DNA of 64,000 nucleotides from Betaproteobacteria bacterium (GCA_004297625.1 SCTY01000040.1:80955-144954); one strand, 5' to 3'. Shown: positions 43,517 through 52,275, numbered from the stretch's first letter. Notes: a model not told the origin generated them from the sequence alone. Translations and numbers: made by a program.

Positions 43517-44137
43517 TTGCATAGATTTCTGGTGTTGTCGCTCTTGCTGTTGCCGGTGGTATCGCAGGGCGCGTTCGGCGCCGGCGGTCCGCTCGGCATC
43601 GACCATAACGTCACGCTCGATAACGACGGCGTGACGTTGCGCCGCTTCCAGCTTTGGGTGGAAGACGGCGTGGTCCTCGGCCTCGGAATGGGCGCGCTGT
43701 GGTACGGCGGCGAAAGCCGCATCGGCAACACGTACTGGCGCGCAGTCGACGCGGCCGTCCTCGGCGGCATTGCATCGACGGCGCTCAAATATACGTTCAC
43801 GAGAGCGCGCCCCATCGAGACCCACAAGCCGAACGACTGGTTCCAGGGGAAGGGGCACTACAGTTTCCCGAGCGGCGAGGTGACCTTGATGAGCGCGGCC
43901 GTGACGCCGTTCATCCTCGAGTACAAGAACGATCACCCGTCCGTCTGGGCGCTCGAGCTCCTGCCCGCCTACGATGCCGTCGCGAGACTCAAAGTCGGCG
44001 GGCACTGGCAGACCGACGTGCTCGCGGGCTTCGCGCTCGGCTCGGCGACCGGCTACCTCGCTTACCAGCGCGACAGCCCGTTCATCCTGGAGAAGCTGCC
44101 GCACGGATTCATGGTCGGGGTAAAGGCGAGCTTCTAG
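43517..44137 (+). CDS. PAP2-type phosphatase-like exported protein
   Basis: About 206 residues with a signal peptide (HRFLVLSLLLLPVVSQGAFG). The three PAP2 motifs are present in order: KYTFTRARP (K-x6-RP), SFPSGE (usually PSGH) and RLKVGGHWQTD (R-x5-H-x3-D). The middle motif has Glu instead of His, which would remove the residue thought to help protonate the leaving group. The start is TTG 43517; no ATG fits. A lipid or soluble phosphate substrate in the periplasm is expected, with altered or reduced activity. Confidence 0.8.
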   Translation: MHRFLVLSLLLLPVVSQGAFGAGGPLGIDHNVTLDNDGVTLRRFQLWVEDGVVLGLGMGALWYGGESRIGNTYWRAVDAAVLGGIASTALKYTFTRARPIETHKPNDWFQGKGHYSFPSGEVTLMSAAVTPFILEYKNDHPSVWALELLPAYDAVARLKVGGHWQTDVLAGFALGSATGYLAYQRDSPFILEKLPHGFMVGVKASF

Positions 44138-44259
44138 GCCGGGCACGACACTTGCAGCGGGCTCATATCGGGGCGCGACCCGGTAGGTAGTCGCAACCAG
44201 TCGGCGGTACACGGCAAGCCTACGGGGGAGCGCCCCTTCTCACTGGCACGGAGGTGCTT

Positions 44260-44697
44260 ATGCGAGTAGCCGAAGCGATGAGCCGCGACGTTTGCGTCGC
44301 GAGCCCGAATCAAAGCATTTGCGAGGTTGCCTGCAGCATGGCGCAGATCGACGCGGGCGCGATCCCGGTCGGAGACAACGACCGCCTGGTCGGGATGATC
44401 ACCGACCGCGACATCGCGGTGCGCGCCGTGGCGGCAGGCAAGGGCCCCGACACCCCGGTGCGCGACGTGATGACGCGCGACATCAAGTACTGCTTCGAGG
44501 ACGAAGGCCTCGACCACGTGGCGAGGAACATGGCCGAGCAGCGCGTGCGCCGGCTGCCGGTGCTCAGCCGCGAGATGCGCCTGGTCGGAATCCTGTCGCT
44601 GGGCGATATCGCGCTCAAGCAAGGCAGGAAGGCGGCGGGCGAAGCGGTCAGCGGCGTTTCGCGGCCGGGCGGGCCGCACTCGCAAAGCGCGGCCTGA
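44260..44697 (+). CDS. Two-CBS-domain protein
   Basis: A 145-residue protein consisting of two CBS domains: MRVAEAMSRDVCVASPNQSI to RLVGMITDRDIAVRAVAAGK, and VRDVMTRDIKYCFEDEGL to MRLVGILSLGDIALKQ. Such stand-alone pairs bind adenosine nucleotides or act as energy and redox sensors. ATG 44260 follows GGAGG at ideal spacing, so the nearby GTG 44254 was rejected. It is convergent with two small hypothetical genes. Confidence 0.93.
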   Translation: MRVAEAMSRDVCVASPNQSICEVACSMAQIDAGAIPVGDNDRLVGMITDRDIAVRAVAAGKGPDTPVRDVMTRDIKYCFEDEGLDHVARNMAEQRVRRLPVLSREMRLVGILSLGDIALKQGRKAAGEAVSGVSRPGGPHSQSAA

Positions 44698-44703
44698 AGC
44701 CGA

Positions 44704-45117
44704 TTACCAGGTCGCCAGGCCCGTCGTTCCTGTTGTCCCGGGCCCGTCGGCTGCGATCCGGAGAAACTCCGACTCCCGGGTTTCGAGCATCAATTTCTGC
44801 GCGAGCATGACCGCTGGCGTGGGCAGCGTGCCCGCCGGCGCGGCGCAGAGCCGGCCGCACACTGCCCCGGAGGGTCCGAGCACCTCGATGTTCGAGATGG
44901 TGCCGTAGGTAATCCTGTACAGCTGGCCGCTGGGACCCCGCACCCTGAAGGCGCTCGTTCGCGCGAACTCTGCGCGTTGCGCCGGAGCAAGGCATCGCTC
45001 GAGGAGCTTCTGGGAACGCTCGCATGCGCGGCGATCCGCGAAGAAGCCGGCGTCCATCAAAGGGTCGGCCGCGACCATGCGCTCGAGGCCGCGACGCAGG
45101 GCGCGAAATACGCGCAT
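44704..45117 (-). CDS. Hypothetical protein
   Basis: A 137-residue frame from ATG 45117. The middle has a beta-rich repeat-like stretch: TSAFRVRGPSGQLYRITYGT, ISNIEVLGPSGAVCGRLCAA, then PTPAVMLAQKLMLET. A Cys/Arg-containing helix precedes it. I do not recognise a family. It starts 14 bases after the preceding small gene, with which it is probably co-transcribed, and its end is 6 bases from the convergent CBS gene. Confidence 0.6.
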   Translation of the reverse strand: MRVFRALRRGLERMVAADPLMDAGFFADRRACERSQKLLERCLAPAQRAEFARTSAFRVRGPSGQLYRITYGTISNIEVLGPSGAVCGRLCAAPAGTLPTPAVMLAQKLMLETRESEFLRIAADGPGTTGTTGLATW

Positions 45118-45131
45118 AGAGCCCGGGAAGA

Positions 45132-45365
45132 TCAGCCGGCGCGGATCGGCGGGACCAGAAGCGTTTCCCTGTCCTTCGAATCGAACGCGCTCTTTTGCGC
45201 GCCGCCCCTTCCGGCCTCGCTCATGCGGAAGGCGCGGTAGCCGCGCTGCATCAGGTCGTCGAAGATGCGACGCGCGGTCTCGACCTCCTCGGGACTGTTG
45301 GCGTCCCAGGTCGTGCGGGTGTGGCCGTTGGGATCGAGCACCTTGAACTCGTTCATTGCCCCCAT
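45132..45365 (-). CDS. Small hypothetical protein
   Basis: A 77-residue acidic-to-basic protein: MNEFKVLDPNGHTRTTWDAN, SPEEVETARRIFDDLMQRGY, then RAFRMSEAGRGGAQ. The ATG at 45365 follows AGGAGG; a second ATG three codons later is possible. No known family is recognised. It is directly upstream of the 137-residue hypothetical gene on the same strand. Confidence 0.7.
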   Translation of the reverse strand: MGAMNEFKVLDPNGHTRTTWDANSPEEVETARRIFDDLMQRGYRAFRMSEAGRGGAQKSAFDSKDRETLLVPPIRAG

Positions 45366-45521
45366 GGGAGCCTCCTAGCGTAGGCAAAGAGGCTTCAATA
45401 ATGCTCGGGGACGGCTACTGCGTATGTCGTGGCTTTCGTCGATCGGCTGTCGCGGCTTGATCTAGGCCGAGCGCTTTAGCTTGAAGAACGCAGACGATGA
45501 CGTCGTAGTCGGCGGCCACCC

Positions 45522-46085
45522 TCAGCCGAGCGCCTTCTGCAGCGCGTCGTCGCCGAGCTGGTCGATGAACCAGTTGGGATAGACCTTCGGCGGCGTCGTC
45601 GCCGCGTCGAGCGCGGCCACTTCTTCAGCCGCGAGCTTCATGTCGCTCGCGGCGAGGTTGTCCTCGAGCTGCTGAAGCTTGGTCGCGCCGAGGAGGATGC
45701 TCGTGACCGCTTTCTTCGATAGCAGCCACGCGAGCGCCACTTGCGCGACGGAGCCGCCGTGGCGCTTCGCGATCGGGCGCATCTGCTCGACGAGGGCGAA
45801 GCCGCGCTCCTTGTCGAAAGGAAGCAGGTCGAACCCGGAGTAGCGGTTGTCGGGATCCTTCAAGCTCTCGCGCGTGTACTTGCCGCTCAAGAAACCCGAG
45901 GCGAGCGGGCTCCACACGGTGAGGCCGAGGCCGTAGCGGCGCATCATCGGAATGACGTCGCGCTCGAGCCGCTCGCCCACCTTGTAGATCGAGGCGATGT
46001 TCTTGTTGCCCTGCGTGAAGGTCATCGCGCCGAACGCCATGCGCGAGACCGCGAGGCCGGTGCTGCCGAGGATGGCGTATTCCAT
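45522..46085 (-). pseudogene. Aldo/keto reductase with large internal deletion (copy 2)
   Basis: The frame starts correctly (MEYAILGSTGLAVSRMAFGA) and ends like an intact aldo/keto reductase (VAQVALAWLLSKKAVTSILL, GATKLQQLEDN), but after about residue 37 it jumps from the first strand straight to LERDVIPMMRRYGLGLTVWS. About 150 residues, including the catalytic Asp, Tyr, Lys and His, are missing while the frame is kept. At 187 residues, it is little more than half the usual about 330. It is paralogous to the remnant at 14526-15070. A strong SoxR-type promoter still faces it. Confidence 0.85.
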
Positions 46086-46138
46086 GTCAGCTGCTCCCCT
46101 AGGGTCTGGTGTGGTTCAGCTTGATCGTCATGGCTGCT

Positions 46139-46169
46139 AGCATAAAACCTCAAGTCAACTTGAGGTCAA
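46139..46169 (-). promoter_or_regulatory. SoxR-like (MerR-family) promoter with perfect soxbox palindrome
   Basis: On the minus strand, TTGACC (46169-46164) and TATGCT (46144-46139) are separated by 19 bases, the over-long spacer typical of MerR-family promoters. Within lies CCTCAAGT-TG-ACTTGAGG (46148-46165), an 8+8 bp perfect dyad that differs only in the centre from the SoxR site I recall upstream of E. coli soxS. It would fire toward the aldo/keto reductase remnant (start 46085) under redox-cycling stress. The divergent CREST-like gene begins at 46209. Confidence 0.8.
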
Positions 46170-46208
46170 CACCCTGGCCGCGGCTGCTCGACCCCGCATA
46201 ATCTGGCG

Positions 46209-46922
46209 GTGAACCGGGCGAATACAACGCTGGGGGTGGCGGTGCTTGGGTCCCTCGCGCTCGTCATTTGGCTGCCGCCGATCGCCCAGGAGCTTGCGTA
46301 TCACCAGTTCGCCGACCGGCGCTCTTTTTTCGGCGTGCCGAATTTCTGGGACGTCGCGTCAAGCCTGCCGTTTCTGCTCGTGGGCATTGCCGGCGTGGCG
46401 TTCTGCCGCAAGGCCGCCTGGCTCGCGTTTTTCATCGGCGTCGCCTTCGTAGCCGTCGGCTCCGGCTACTACCACTGGGATCCGACGAACGCGACGCTCG
46501 TGTGGGACCGGCTGCCGATGACGATCGCCTTCATGGGCCTTTTCGTGGCGCTGCTCGGCGAGTACATCCACCCGCGGCTCGCCGGCCTTCTTCTGTACCC
46601 GATGCTGCTGCTCGGGCTCCTCAGCGTCGGCTATTGGCACTGGACGGACGATCTGCGGTTCTACTTGTGGGTGCAGTTCATACCGCTCCTCATCGTCCCG
46701 CTCCTTATGGTTCTGTTCCGCGCCCGGTATTCGCATACCTGGCTGCTGCCGCTGGCGTTCGTCTGGTATGTGCTCGCCAAGGCCGCCGAGATCTACGACC
46801 GCGAGCTTTTCGCTCTCACGGGAAACGCATTCAGCGGCCATTCGCTCAAGCATGTGCTCGCCGCTATAGGCTGCTTAACAATTCTCTGGATGCTGCGGGC
46901 AAGGCGAATGCTGGCAGCATGA
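46209..46922 (+). CDS. Seven-helix membrane protein of the ceramidase-like (CREST) type
   Basis: A 237-residue polytopic protein. Likely active-site residues are in VAVGSGYYHWDPTNATLVWD, followed by RLPMTIAFMGLF (Ser/His/Asp), and near the end GNAFSGHSLKHVLAAIGC (H-x3-H). This order, Ser then His then Asp then two late His, matches the alkaline ceramidase/PAQR/Per1 superfamily of membrane metal hydrolases. The start is GTG 46209. It would act within the membrane on a lipid amide or similar, but the substrate is unknown. Confidence 0.7.
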   Translation: MNRANTTLGVAVLGSLALVIWLPPIAQELAYHQFADRRSFFGVPNFWDVASSLPFLLVGIAGVAFCRKAAWLAFFIGVAFVAVGSGYYHWDPTNATLVWDRLPMTIAFMGLFVALLGEYIHPRLAGLLLYPMLLLGLLSVGYWHWTDDLRFYLWVQFIPLLIVPLLMVLFRARYSHTWLLPLAFVWYVLAKAAEIYDRELFALTGNAFSGHSLKHVLAAIGCLTILWMLRARRMLAA

Positions 46923-46988
46923 AACGGTAGATGCGGGTGCGTACGCGTAGTGGAAGAATGGCCGGTACGTTCTAATCCCGGAGCCGCC

Positions 46989-47963
46989 ATGAAATCCTTC
47001 ATCGATGTCTCGCGAGTGGTGCTCGCCGGCGCCTTGCTCGCGTTCGCCGGTTCGAGTGCCGCACAGCAGACGTTTCCCAACAAAACCATCCGGATCATCA
47101 TTCCATTCTCTCCGGGCGGCACCAACGACATCCTGGCTCGCCTGCTCGCGCCGAAACTCACCGAGAGCTTGGGGCAGCAGGTCATCGTCGACAACAGGCC
47201 CGGCGGGAACACCGTCATTGCCTCCAATGAATTGCTCAAATCGCCGCCCGACGGTCACACGCTTTCGCTGCCCGGCAACTCACATGTGTTGGTGCCGCAT
47301 CTGACGAAAACGCCGTTGCCGTTCGACTCCATCAAGGATTTCACGCCAGTCGCGACGCTCGCGCGCACCGGCATGTTCCTTGTCATTAATCCCTCGCTGC
47401 CGGTCAACAACGTGAGGGAGTTCATTGCCTACGCCAAGGAGAGGCCCGGGCAGCTCAATAGCGCGGCGCCCGGCGGCTCGCTGAACCAGCTCGCGACGGA
47501 ACTGTTCAACAGCGCGGCAGGCGTGAAGCTGCAGCACATTCCATACAAGGGCGCGGCTCCGGCCCTGGCCGACGTGGTCGGCGGCCAGGCGCAGTTGAGC
47601 TTCCAGACGCCGGCCTCCTCGCTAGGCCATGTGCGGGCCGGCCGGCTGAAGGCGCTCGCCATCACCGGCGAGACGCCATTCGCCGATCCGAAAGTGCCGA
47701 CGTTTGCCCAGGCGGGATTGCCGGGCTTCGACGTCGGACTGACCTTTGGCCTGCTTGCGCCGGGCGGCACGCCGAAGCCCATCGTCGAGCGCCTCAACCG
47801 CGAGGTCGCGAAGATCCTCGCCATGCCGGATTTTCGGGAGAAAGTCGCCGCGCAAGGGCTGGAAGTTTTTGTCTCCACGCCCGAGCAGTACAGGGCCCAC
47901 CTGGTCAGCGAATCGGAGAAGTTCGCCCGCATCATCAAAGCCGCAGGCATCGAGCCGCAATGA
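46989..47963 (+). CDS. Bug (TctC-type) periplasmic solute receptor
   Basis: A 324-residue receptor with signal peptide (VVLAGALLAFAGSSAAQ) and motifs IRIIIPFSPGGTNDILARLL, LGQQVIVDNRPGGNTVIASN, LLKSPPDGHTLSL, LNSAAPGGSLNQLATELF and LQHIPYKGAAPALADVVGGQ. ATG 46989 begins the signal peptide, removing 13 upstream residues. An M24-fold hydrolase starts 1 base after its stop, so the ligand is probably that enzyme's substrate. Confidence 0.93.
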   Translation: MKSFIDVSRVVLAGALLAFAGSSAAQQTFPNKTIRIIIPFSPGGTNDILARLLAPKLTESLGQQVIVDNRPGGNTVIASNELLKSPPDGHTLSLPGNSHVLVPHLTKTPLPFDSIKDFTPVATLARTGMFLVINPSLPVNNVREFIAYAKERPGQLNSAAPGGSLNQLATELFNSAAGVKLQHIPYKGAAPALADVVGGQAQLSFQTPASSLGHVRAGRLKALAITGETPFADPKVPTFAQAGLPGFDVGLTFGLLAPGGTPKPIVERLNREVAKILAMPDFREKVAAQGLEVFVSTPEQYRAHLVSESEKFARIIKAAGIEPQ

Positions 47964-47964
47964 A

Positions 47965-49095
47965 ATGAATCCGAACCGGAAAAACATCGCCAACGTCGCT
48001 CGTCTGAACAACCTTATGGACGAGGCAGGCCTTGACGCGCTGGTGCTGCGCTCGGGCCAGAATTTCACGTATCTGTCCGGCGTCGTGTACCCCGGAACGC
48101 TGCAGCGGCATGTGGACCTCACGGACTCGACGCGTCCGGCGATCCTGGTTTGGCCGCGCCAGGGCAAGCCGGTCATCGTCGCCAATAAGACCGCGGCGGG
48201 GCTCGCCGAACGCGACGGGTGGATCGAGACCGTGGTGCTTTACGAGGCGTACGTCGATTCGGCTTACGAGAAGCTCACCGAAGTACTCCACGACGCCGGC
48301 CTATCGGCCGCCAGCATCGGATTCGAGAAGGACTACATCAGCGCGGAGCACTGGGAGGCGATCCGCAAGTATGCGCCCAAGGTGCGGATGGTGGATTGCT
48401 CGAAGCTGATGGATCGCGTGCGCTGGATCAAGACGGAAGAGGAAGTGAAGCTCATCCGGCGAGCCGCCGATCTGCTGGACGACGCATACCTCGAGGTCTT
48501 TCGCCGCATCGGGGTCGGGGACACCGAGCGCAAGATCCACGCAGACATGATGGGCACTTGCCTTCGCCTCGGGTTCGAATGGGCGCACGGAATTCTCAAC
48601 GCCTTCAAGAACACCGTGCCCTATGGCGGCGAAAGCGACGTGGTAATCGAGAAGGGCGATGCGATACGCACCGACTACGTTTCGTACCTGCAGGGCTATC
48701 CCGGCCACCAGTCCCGCACTGTGATCGTCGGCGCGCCGACCGCGGAGCAGCGACGCGACTACGCGATCAACATCGACGTTCACCGCAAGACCATCGATCG
48801 GTGCCGCGCCGGGGCACGCGTCCACGACCTTTGGCAAGCCTGCATGGACGAATATAAGAAGCACGGCTGGCCGCACAACTACATGCTGATCGGCCATGGC
48901 GTCGGCCCATGGTGGCATCAGCAGGAGCCTATCTTGCGGCGCAAGAGCGAGCTGGTGCTCGAGGAAGGGATGGTGCTCGCGCTGGAGCCGCACGTGAACT
49001 TCTGGCACGTGCAGGACATGATCCTGGTGCGTAAGGGCGCGCCGGTGCTGCTCTCGCCGAAGTTCGACACCGATGAACCGTTCGTGGTGATCTGA
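47965..49095 (+). CDS. M24-fold (creatinase-like) hydrolase with incomplete metal site
   Basis: A 376-residue pita-bread protein with a creatinase-type N-domain and a catalytic domain from about 150. Metal positions read: Asp kept in GDAIRTDYVSYL, the second Asp replaced by His in GYPGHQSRTV, His kept in IGHGVGPWWHQ, Glu kept in LALEPHVNFW, and the last Glu replaced by Gln in VQDMILVRKG. Loss of two of five ligands is what is seen in creatinase-like, non-metal members rather than in Xaa-Pro peptidases. It is coupled to a Bug receptor 1 base upstream, so it likely degrades an imported N-containing acid. Confidence 0.87.
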   Translation: MNPNRKNIANVARLNNLMDEAGLDALVLRSGQNFTYLSGVVYPGTLQRHVDLTDSTRPAILVWPRQGKPVIVANKTAAGLAERDGWIETVVLYEAYVDSAYEKLTEVLHDAGLSAASIGFEKDYISAEHWEAIRKYAPKVRMVDCSKLMDRVRWIKTEEEVKLIRRAADLLDDAYLEVFRRIGVGDTERKIHADMMGTCLRLGFEWAHGILNAFKNTVPYGGESDVVIEKGDAIRTDYVSYLQGYPGHQSRTVIVGAPTAEQRRDYAINIDVHRKTIDRCRAGARVHDLWQACMDEYKKHGWPHNYMLIGHGVGPWWHQQEPILRRKSELVLEEGMVLALEPHVNFWHVQDMILVRKGAPVLLSPKFDTDEPFVVI

Positions 49096-49168
49096 GGGTG
49101 AGTTATCCCGCTTAAGCCTGCCGAAAGGCGGGAGCGCGATAATAGGGGGCCTTTCTCGAGGTAACTCC

Positions 49169-49951
49169 ATGCTCAAAGGAAAAACCGCCCTGGTGACCGG
49201 CTCGACGTCGGGCATCGGGCTCGGCATCGCGACGCGCCTCGCCGCCGAGGGCGCGAACATCGTGCTGAACGGCTTCGGCGAGCCCGCGCAGATCGAGGCT
49301 GTGAGAAGGCAGTTGGAGGGCAAGCACCCCGTGCAGGTCGTCTACGACGGCGCCGACATGACCAAGCCCGACTCGATCGCGGCGATGGTCGCGGGCGCGG
49401 TGAAGAAGTTCGGCGCGGTGGACGTGCTGGTGAACAACGCCGGCATCCAGCACGTCGCGCCGGTCGACGAGTTCCCGCCCGAGAAGTGGGACGCGATCAT
49501 CGCGATCAATCTCTCGTCGGCGTTCCACACCACGCGCGCGGCGTTGCCCGCGATGAAGAAGAAGCGCTGGGGGCGGATCGTGAACATCGCCTCGGCGCAC
49601 GCGCTGGTGGCGAGCCCGTTCAAGTCGGCGTACGTGTCGGCGAAGCACGGGCTCGCCGGGCTCACCAAGACGGTGGCGCTCGAGGTGGCGCAGCAAGGCA
49701 TCACCGTGAACGCGATCTGCCCCGGGTACGTATTGACGCCTTTGGTTGAGAGGCAGATTCCCGACACCGCCAAAGCGCGCGGCATTAGCGAGGAGCAGGT
49801 GGTCCGTGACGTGATACTCGCGGCGCAGCCGACCAAGCGCTTTGTCGGTGTGGAGGAGGTGGCGGCGCTCGCCGCGTATCTCTGCAGCGGCGCCGCGGCG
49901 TCGATCACCGGCGCGCTGCTCTCCATCGACGGCGGCTGGACGGCGGAGTGA
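49169..49951 (+). CDS. bdhA: D-3-hydroxybutyrate dehydrogenase (short-chain dehydrogenase)
   Basis: A 260-residue SDR: cofactor motif VTGSTSGIGLGIA at the N-terminus, DVLVNNAGIQHVAPVDEFP, catalytic Ser near NIASAHALVASPFKSAYVSA and the Y-x3-K (YVSAKHG), then ITVNAICPGYVLTPLVERQI. The overall pattern and length match 3-hydroxybutyrate dehydrogenases, which oxidise the PHB monomer to acetoacetate with NAD+. It overlaps a patatin-like phospholipase gene as TGATG. Confidence 0.92.
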   Translation: MLKGKTALVTGSTSGIGLGIATRLAAEGANIVLNGFGEPAQIEAVRRQLEGKHPVQVVYDGADMTKPDSIAAMVAGAVKKFGAVDVLVNNAGIQHVAPVDEFPPEKWDAIIAINLSSAFHTTRAALPAMKKKRWGRIVNIASAHALVASPFKSAYVSAKHGLAGLTKTVALEVAQQGITVNAICPGYVLTPLVERQIPDTAKARGISEEQVVRDVILAAQPTKRFVGVEEVAALAAYLCSGAAASITGALLSIDGGWTAE

Positions 49952-51012
49952 TGGCCGCTCCGGGCCAGATCGTGCTGGTGCTCCAGGGCGGCGGGGCGCT
50001 CGGCGCCTACCACGGCGGCGTCTACCAGGCGATGCACGAGGCGGGCCTCGAGCCGCAATGGGTGATCGGCACCTCGATCGGCGCGATCAACGGCGCGATC
50101 ATCGCCGCCAACGCGCCGCAGGAGCGCCTGCCGCGGCTGCGCGAATTCTGGAAACGCTTCGAGCAGGGCAATGCCTTCGCCAACTTCTCCACGCTGCTTT
50201 ACGGCATCCCCGGGTTCTTCGCCCCGCGCCTGCCGAACCCGGGCGGGTTGGCGGCGCCGGTCGGCGTCGATTACGCCTCGTACTACAGCACCGCGCCGCT
50301 GCGCGACACGCTGGCGGAGCTCGTGGATTTCGAACGCCTGGGAGAGCACACGCGGCTGACCATCGGCGCGGTGAAGGTGAGCAAAGGCGAGATGCGCTAC
50401 TTCGACAGCCGGCACATGGAGCTCGCGCTCGAGCACGTGATGGCCTCGGGCGCGCTGCCGCCCGCCTTCGCGGCGGTGCGCATCCACGGCGAGGCGTACT
50501 GGGACGGCGGCGTCTACTCCAACACGCCGCTCGAGGTGGTGTTCGACGACGAGCCGCGGCGCGATTCGCTCATTTTCGCGGCGAACGTCTGGCAGCCGAC
50601 CGGCCACGAGCCGCAGTCGATCTGGCAGGTGCTGGGCCGGCAGAAGGACATCCAGTACGCGAGCCGCGCCGACAGCCACATCGCGCGCCAGAAGCAGATC
50701 CACCACATGCGGCGCATCATCCGCGAGCTGGTGAAGAGCCTGCCGCCCGAAAAGCAGGAAACGCCGGAATGCCGCGAGCTCGCCGCCTGGGGCTGCCACA
50801 CCACGATGCACGTGGCGCGCCTGCTCGCGCCGGCGCTCGCGAGCGAGGACTACTGGAAGGACATCGACTTCAGCGCCGCCGGGATCCGCGCGCGCTGGGA
50901 AGCCGGGCTTGCGGACACGCGGCGCATGATCGAGCGCGCGCCGTGGCAGGCGCCGGTCGACCCGCTGCAAGGGGTCGTCCTGCACGAGCTTTCCGCGCGC
51001 ACCGGCGGCTGA
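49951..51012 (+). CDS. Patatin-like phospholipase / possible intracellular PHB depolymerase
   Basis: A 353-residue patatin: oxyanion loop VLQGGGALGAYHGGVYQAM, nucleophile elbow VIGTSIGAINGAI (GTSIG), catalytic Asp in YWDGGVYSNTP, and a C-terminal extension. Ser and Asp are both in place. The co-translated 3-hydroxybutyrate dehydrogenase suggests a role in polyester or 3-hydroxybutyrate metabolism; otherwise a lipid acyl hydrolase is possible. The start could be ATG 49951 or GTG 49948. Confidence 0.9.
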   Translation: MAAPGQIVLVLQGGGALGAYHGGVYQAMHEAGLEPQWVIGTSIGAINGAIIAANAPQERLPRLREFWKRFEQGNAFANFSTLLYGIPGFFAPRLPNPGGLAAPVGVDYASYYSTAPLRDTLAELVDFERLGEHTRLTIGAVKVSKGEMRYFDSRHMELALEHVMASGALPPAFAAVRIHGEAYWDGGVYSNTPLEVVFDDEPRRDSLIFAANVWQPTGHEPQSIWQVLGRQKDIQYASRADSHIARQKQIHHMRRIIRELVKSLPPEKQETPECRELAAWGCHTTMHVARLLAPALASEDYWKDIDFSAAGIRARWEAGLADTRRMIERAPWQAPVDPLQGVVLHELSARTGG

Positions 51013-51026
51013 CTACACTTCGCTGA

Positions 51027-51884
51027 ATGACGCCCGGACTCGGTTACGCGCTCGGCGCGATGCTGTGCTTCGGCCTCGGCGACCTGGTGTACAAGCGCGG
51101 CGCCGCGGCGGGAGCTCAGGCGCACCACTTCCTCATGGTGCAGACGTGGTTCTTCGCGCCGTCGGTGCTTCTATACGGCCTGGCGAGCGGCTCGCTGCGC
51201 TACACGCCGGGCGTATGGTGGGGCGGGCTCGCGGGGCTTTTCGTGCTGATCGGCTTCTACAACTTCGCGCACAGCCTGAAATCGGGCGCCATCAGCATCA
51301 ACGCGCCGGTGTTCCGTCTGAGCTTCGCCATCACGGCGGCGCTCGCCATCGCGCTGCTCGGCGAGCCGCTGACCGCCTACAAGATCGCGGGCATCGCGCT
51401 CGCGCTGCTGGCGGCGTGGCTGCTTCTCGGCGCTCCCGCCGCCGGGGAAGCGCGCCGCGAGAGCCGCGCCTCGCTTGTGCGCGTGCTCGCCGCGACGGTC
51501 GCGGTGGGCATCGGCAATTTCATCTACAAGCTCGGCCTGCAGTCCGGCGCTACGCCCGCCGCGCTCGTCGTGATGCAGGCGGCCGTGGTGGCGCCGCTCG
51601 CCACCGCCTTCGCAGCCACGCTCGACCGCGGCATCCGGCCTACGCGCGCCGCGCTGCGCCATGCGCCGGTCGCGGCGATCGTGCTCGCCTGCGCGTTCAC
51701 CTTCCTCGTCGAGAGCATCGCGCGCGGCGAGGCGAGCATCGTGGTGCCGATCGGGCAGATGGGATTCGTGGTCACGGTGCTGCTCGGATTCGTCTTCCTG
51801 CGCGAGCCGTTCACCTTGCGCAAGGGCGCGGGGCTCGCCGCGGCGCTCGCCGCGCTCGCGAGCCTCGCCTACGGATTGCCGTGA
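51027..51884 (+). CDS. EamA/DMT-family transporter
   Basis: A 285-residue membrane protein with ten predicted helices in two EamA repeats, for example GYALGAMLCFGLGDLVYKRG near the start, FAITAALAIALLGEPLTAYK closing repeat one, IVVPIGQMGFVVTVLLGFVF and LREPFTLRKGAGLAAALAAL closing repeat two. Such proteins export metabolites or amino acids. It lies 14 bases after the patatin gene and might be co-transcribed with it. Confidence 0.9.
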   Translation: MTPGLGYALGAMLCFGLGDLVYKRGAAAGAQAHHFLMVQTWFFAPSVLLYGLASGSLRYTPGVWWGGLAGLFVLIGFYNFAHSLKSGAISINAPVFRLSFAITAALAIALLGEPLTAYKIAGIALALLAAWLLLGAPAAGEARRESRASLVRVLAATVAVGIGNFIYKLGLQSGATPAALVVMQAAVVAPLATAFAATLDRGIRPTRAALRHAPVAAIVLACAFTFLVESIARGEASIVVPIGQMGFVVTVLLGFVFLREPFTLRKGAGLAAALAALASLAYGLP

Positions 51885-52022
51885 GCGCCGAGAAAGCTGC
51901 TACGCGCGGCAGATGTAGGCGACGGTGCGGATGCGCCGCTCGGCGAGGTTGCGGACCTGGTTGCGCGCCATGCGCGGATAGTCTTCGCCGAGAAAGAGCC
52001 CGGCTCTCGGGCGGCCGCCGCT

Positions 52023-52275
52023 TCATTCAGGTCCTAGCGAGCCAGGCGGACCGTCGATCAACGCGATGATGCGCATCGGGCCCTTGCACTTGGGGCACTC
52101 CAGCGGATCAGCCGCGCCCAGGCGGCTTTCGCTCGCGCGGCAAGCCCACTCATGGTTTCGGCGCTCGCCGCGCGTGAGGTCGGTCGATTGTGCTCCTTCC
52201 TCACCTTGGCCCGCTCTCCCCGCGCGCCGTTGGCGTACCAGCCCACGTAGCGCACCAGGTGCTTTTTCGGACGAT
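52023..52275 (-). pseudogene. IS91-type transposase C-terminal remnant
   Basis: Two overlapping minus-strand frames hold pieces of the end of an IS91/ISCR-type transposase: HLVRYVGWYANGARGERAKV in one and, after a frameshift, LECPKCKGPMRIIALIDG in the other. The catalytic tyrosines and everything upstream are missing. The rest of the gap 51885-52365 has no gene. The stub documents an old insertion between the EamA and lipoprotein genes. Confidence 0.75.
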
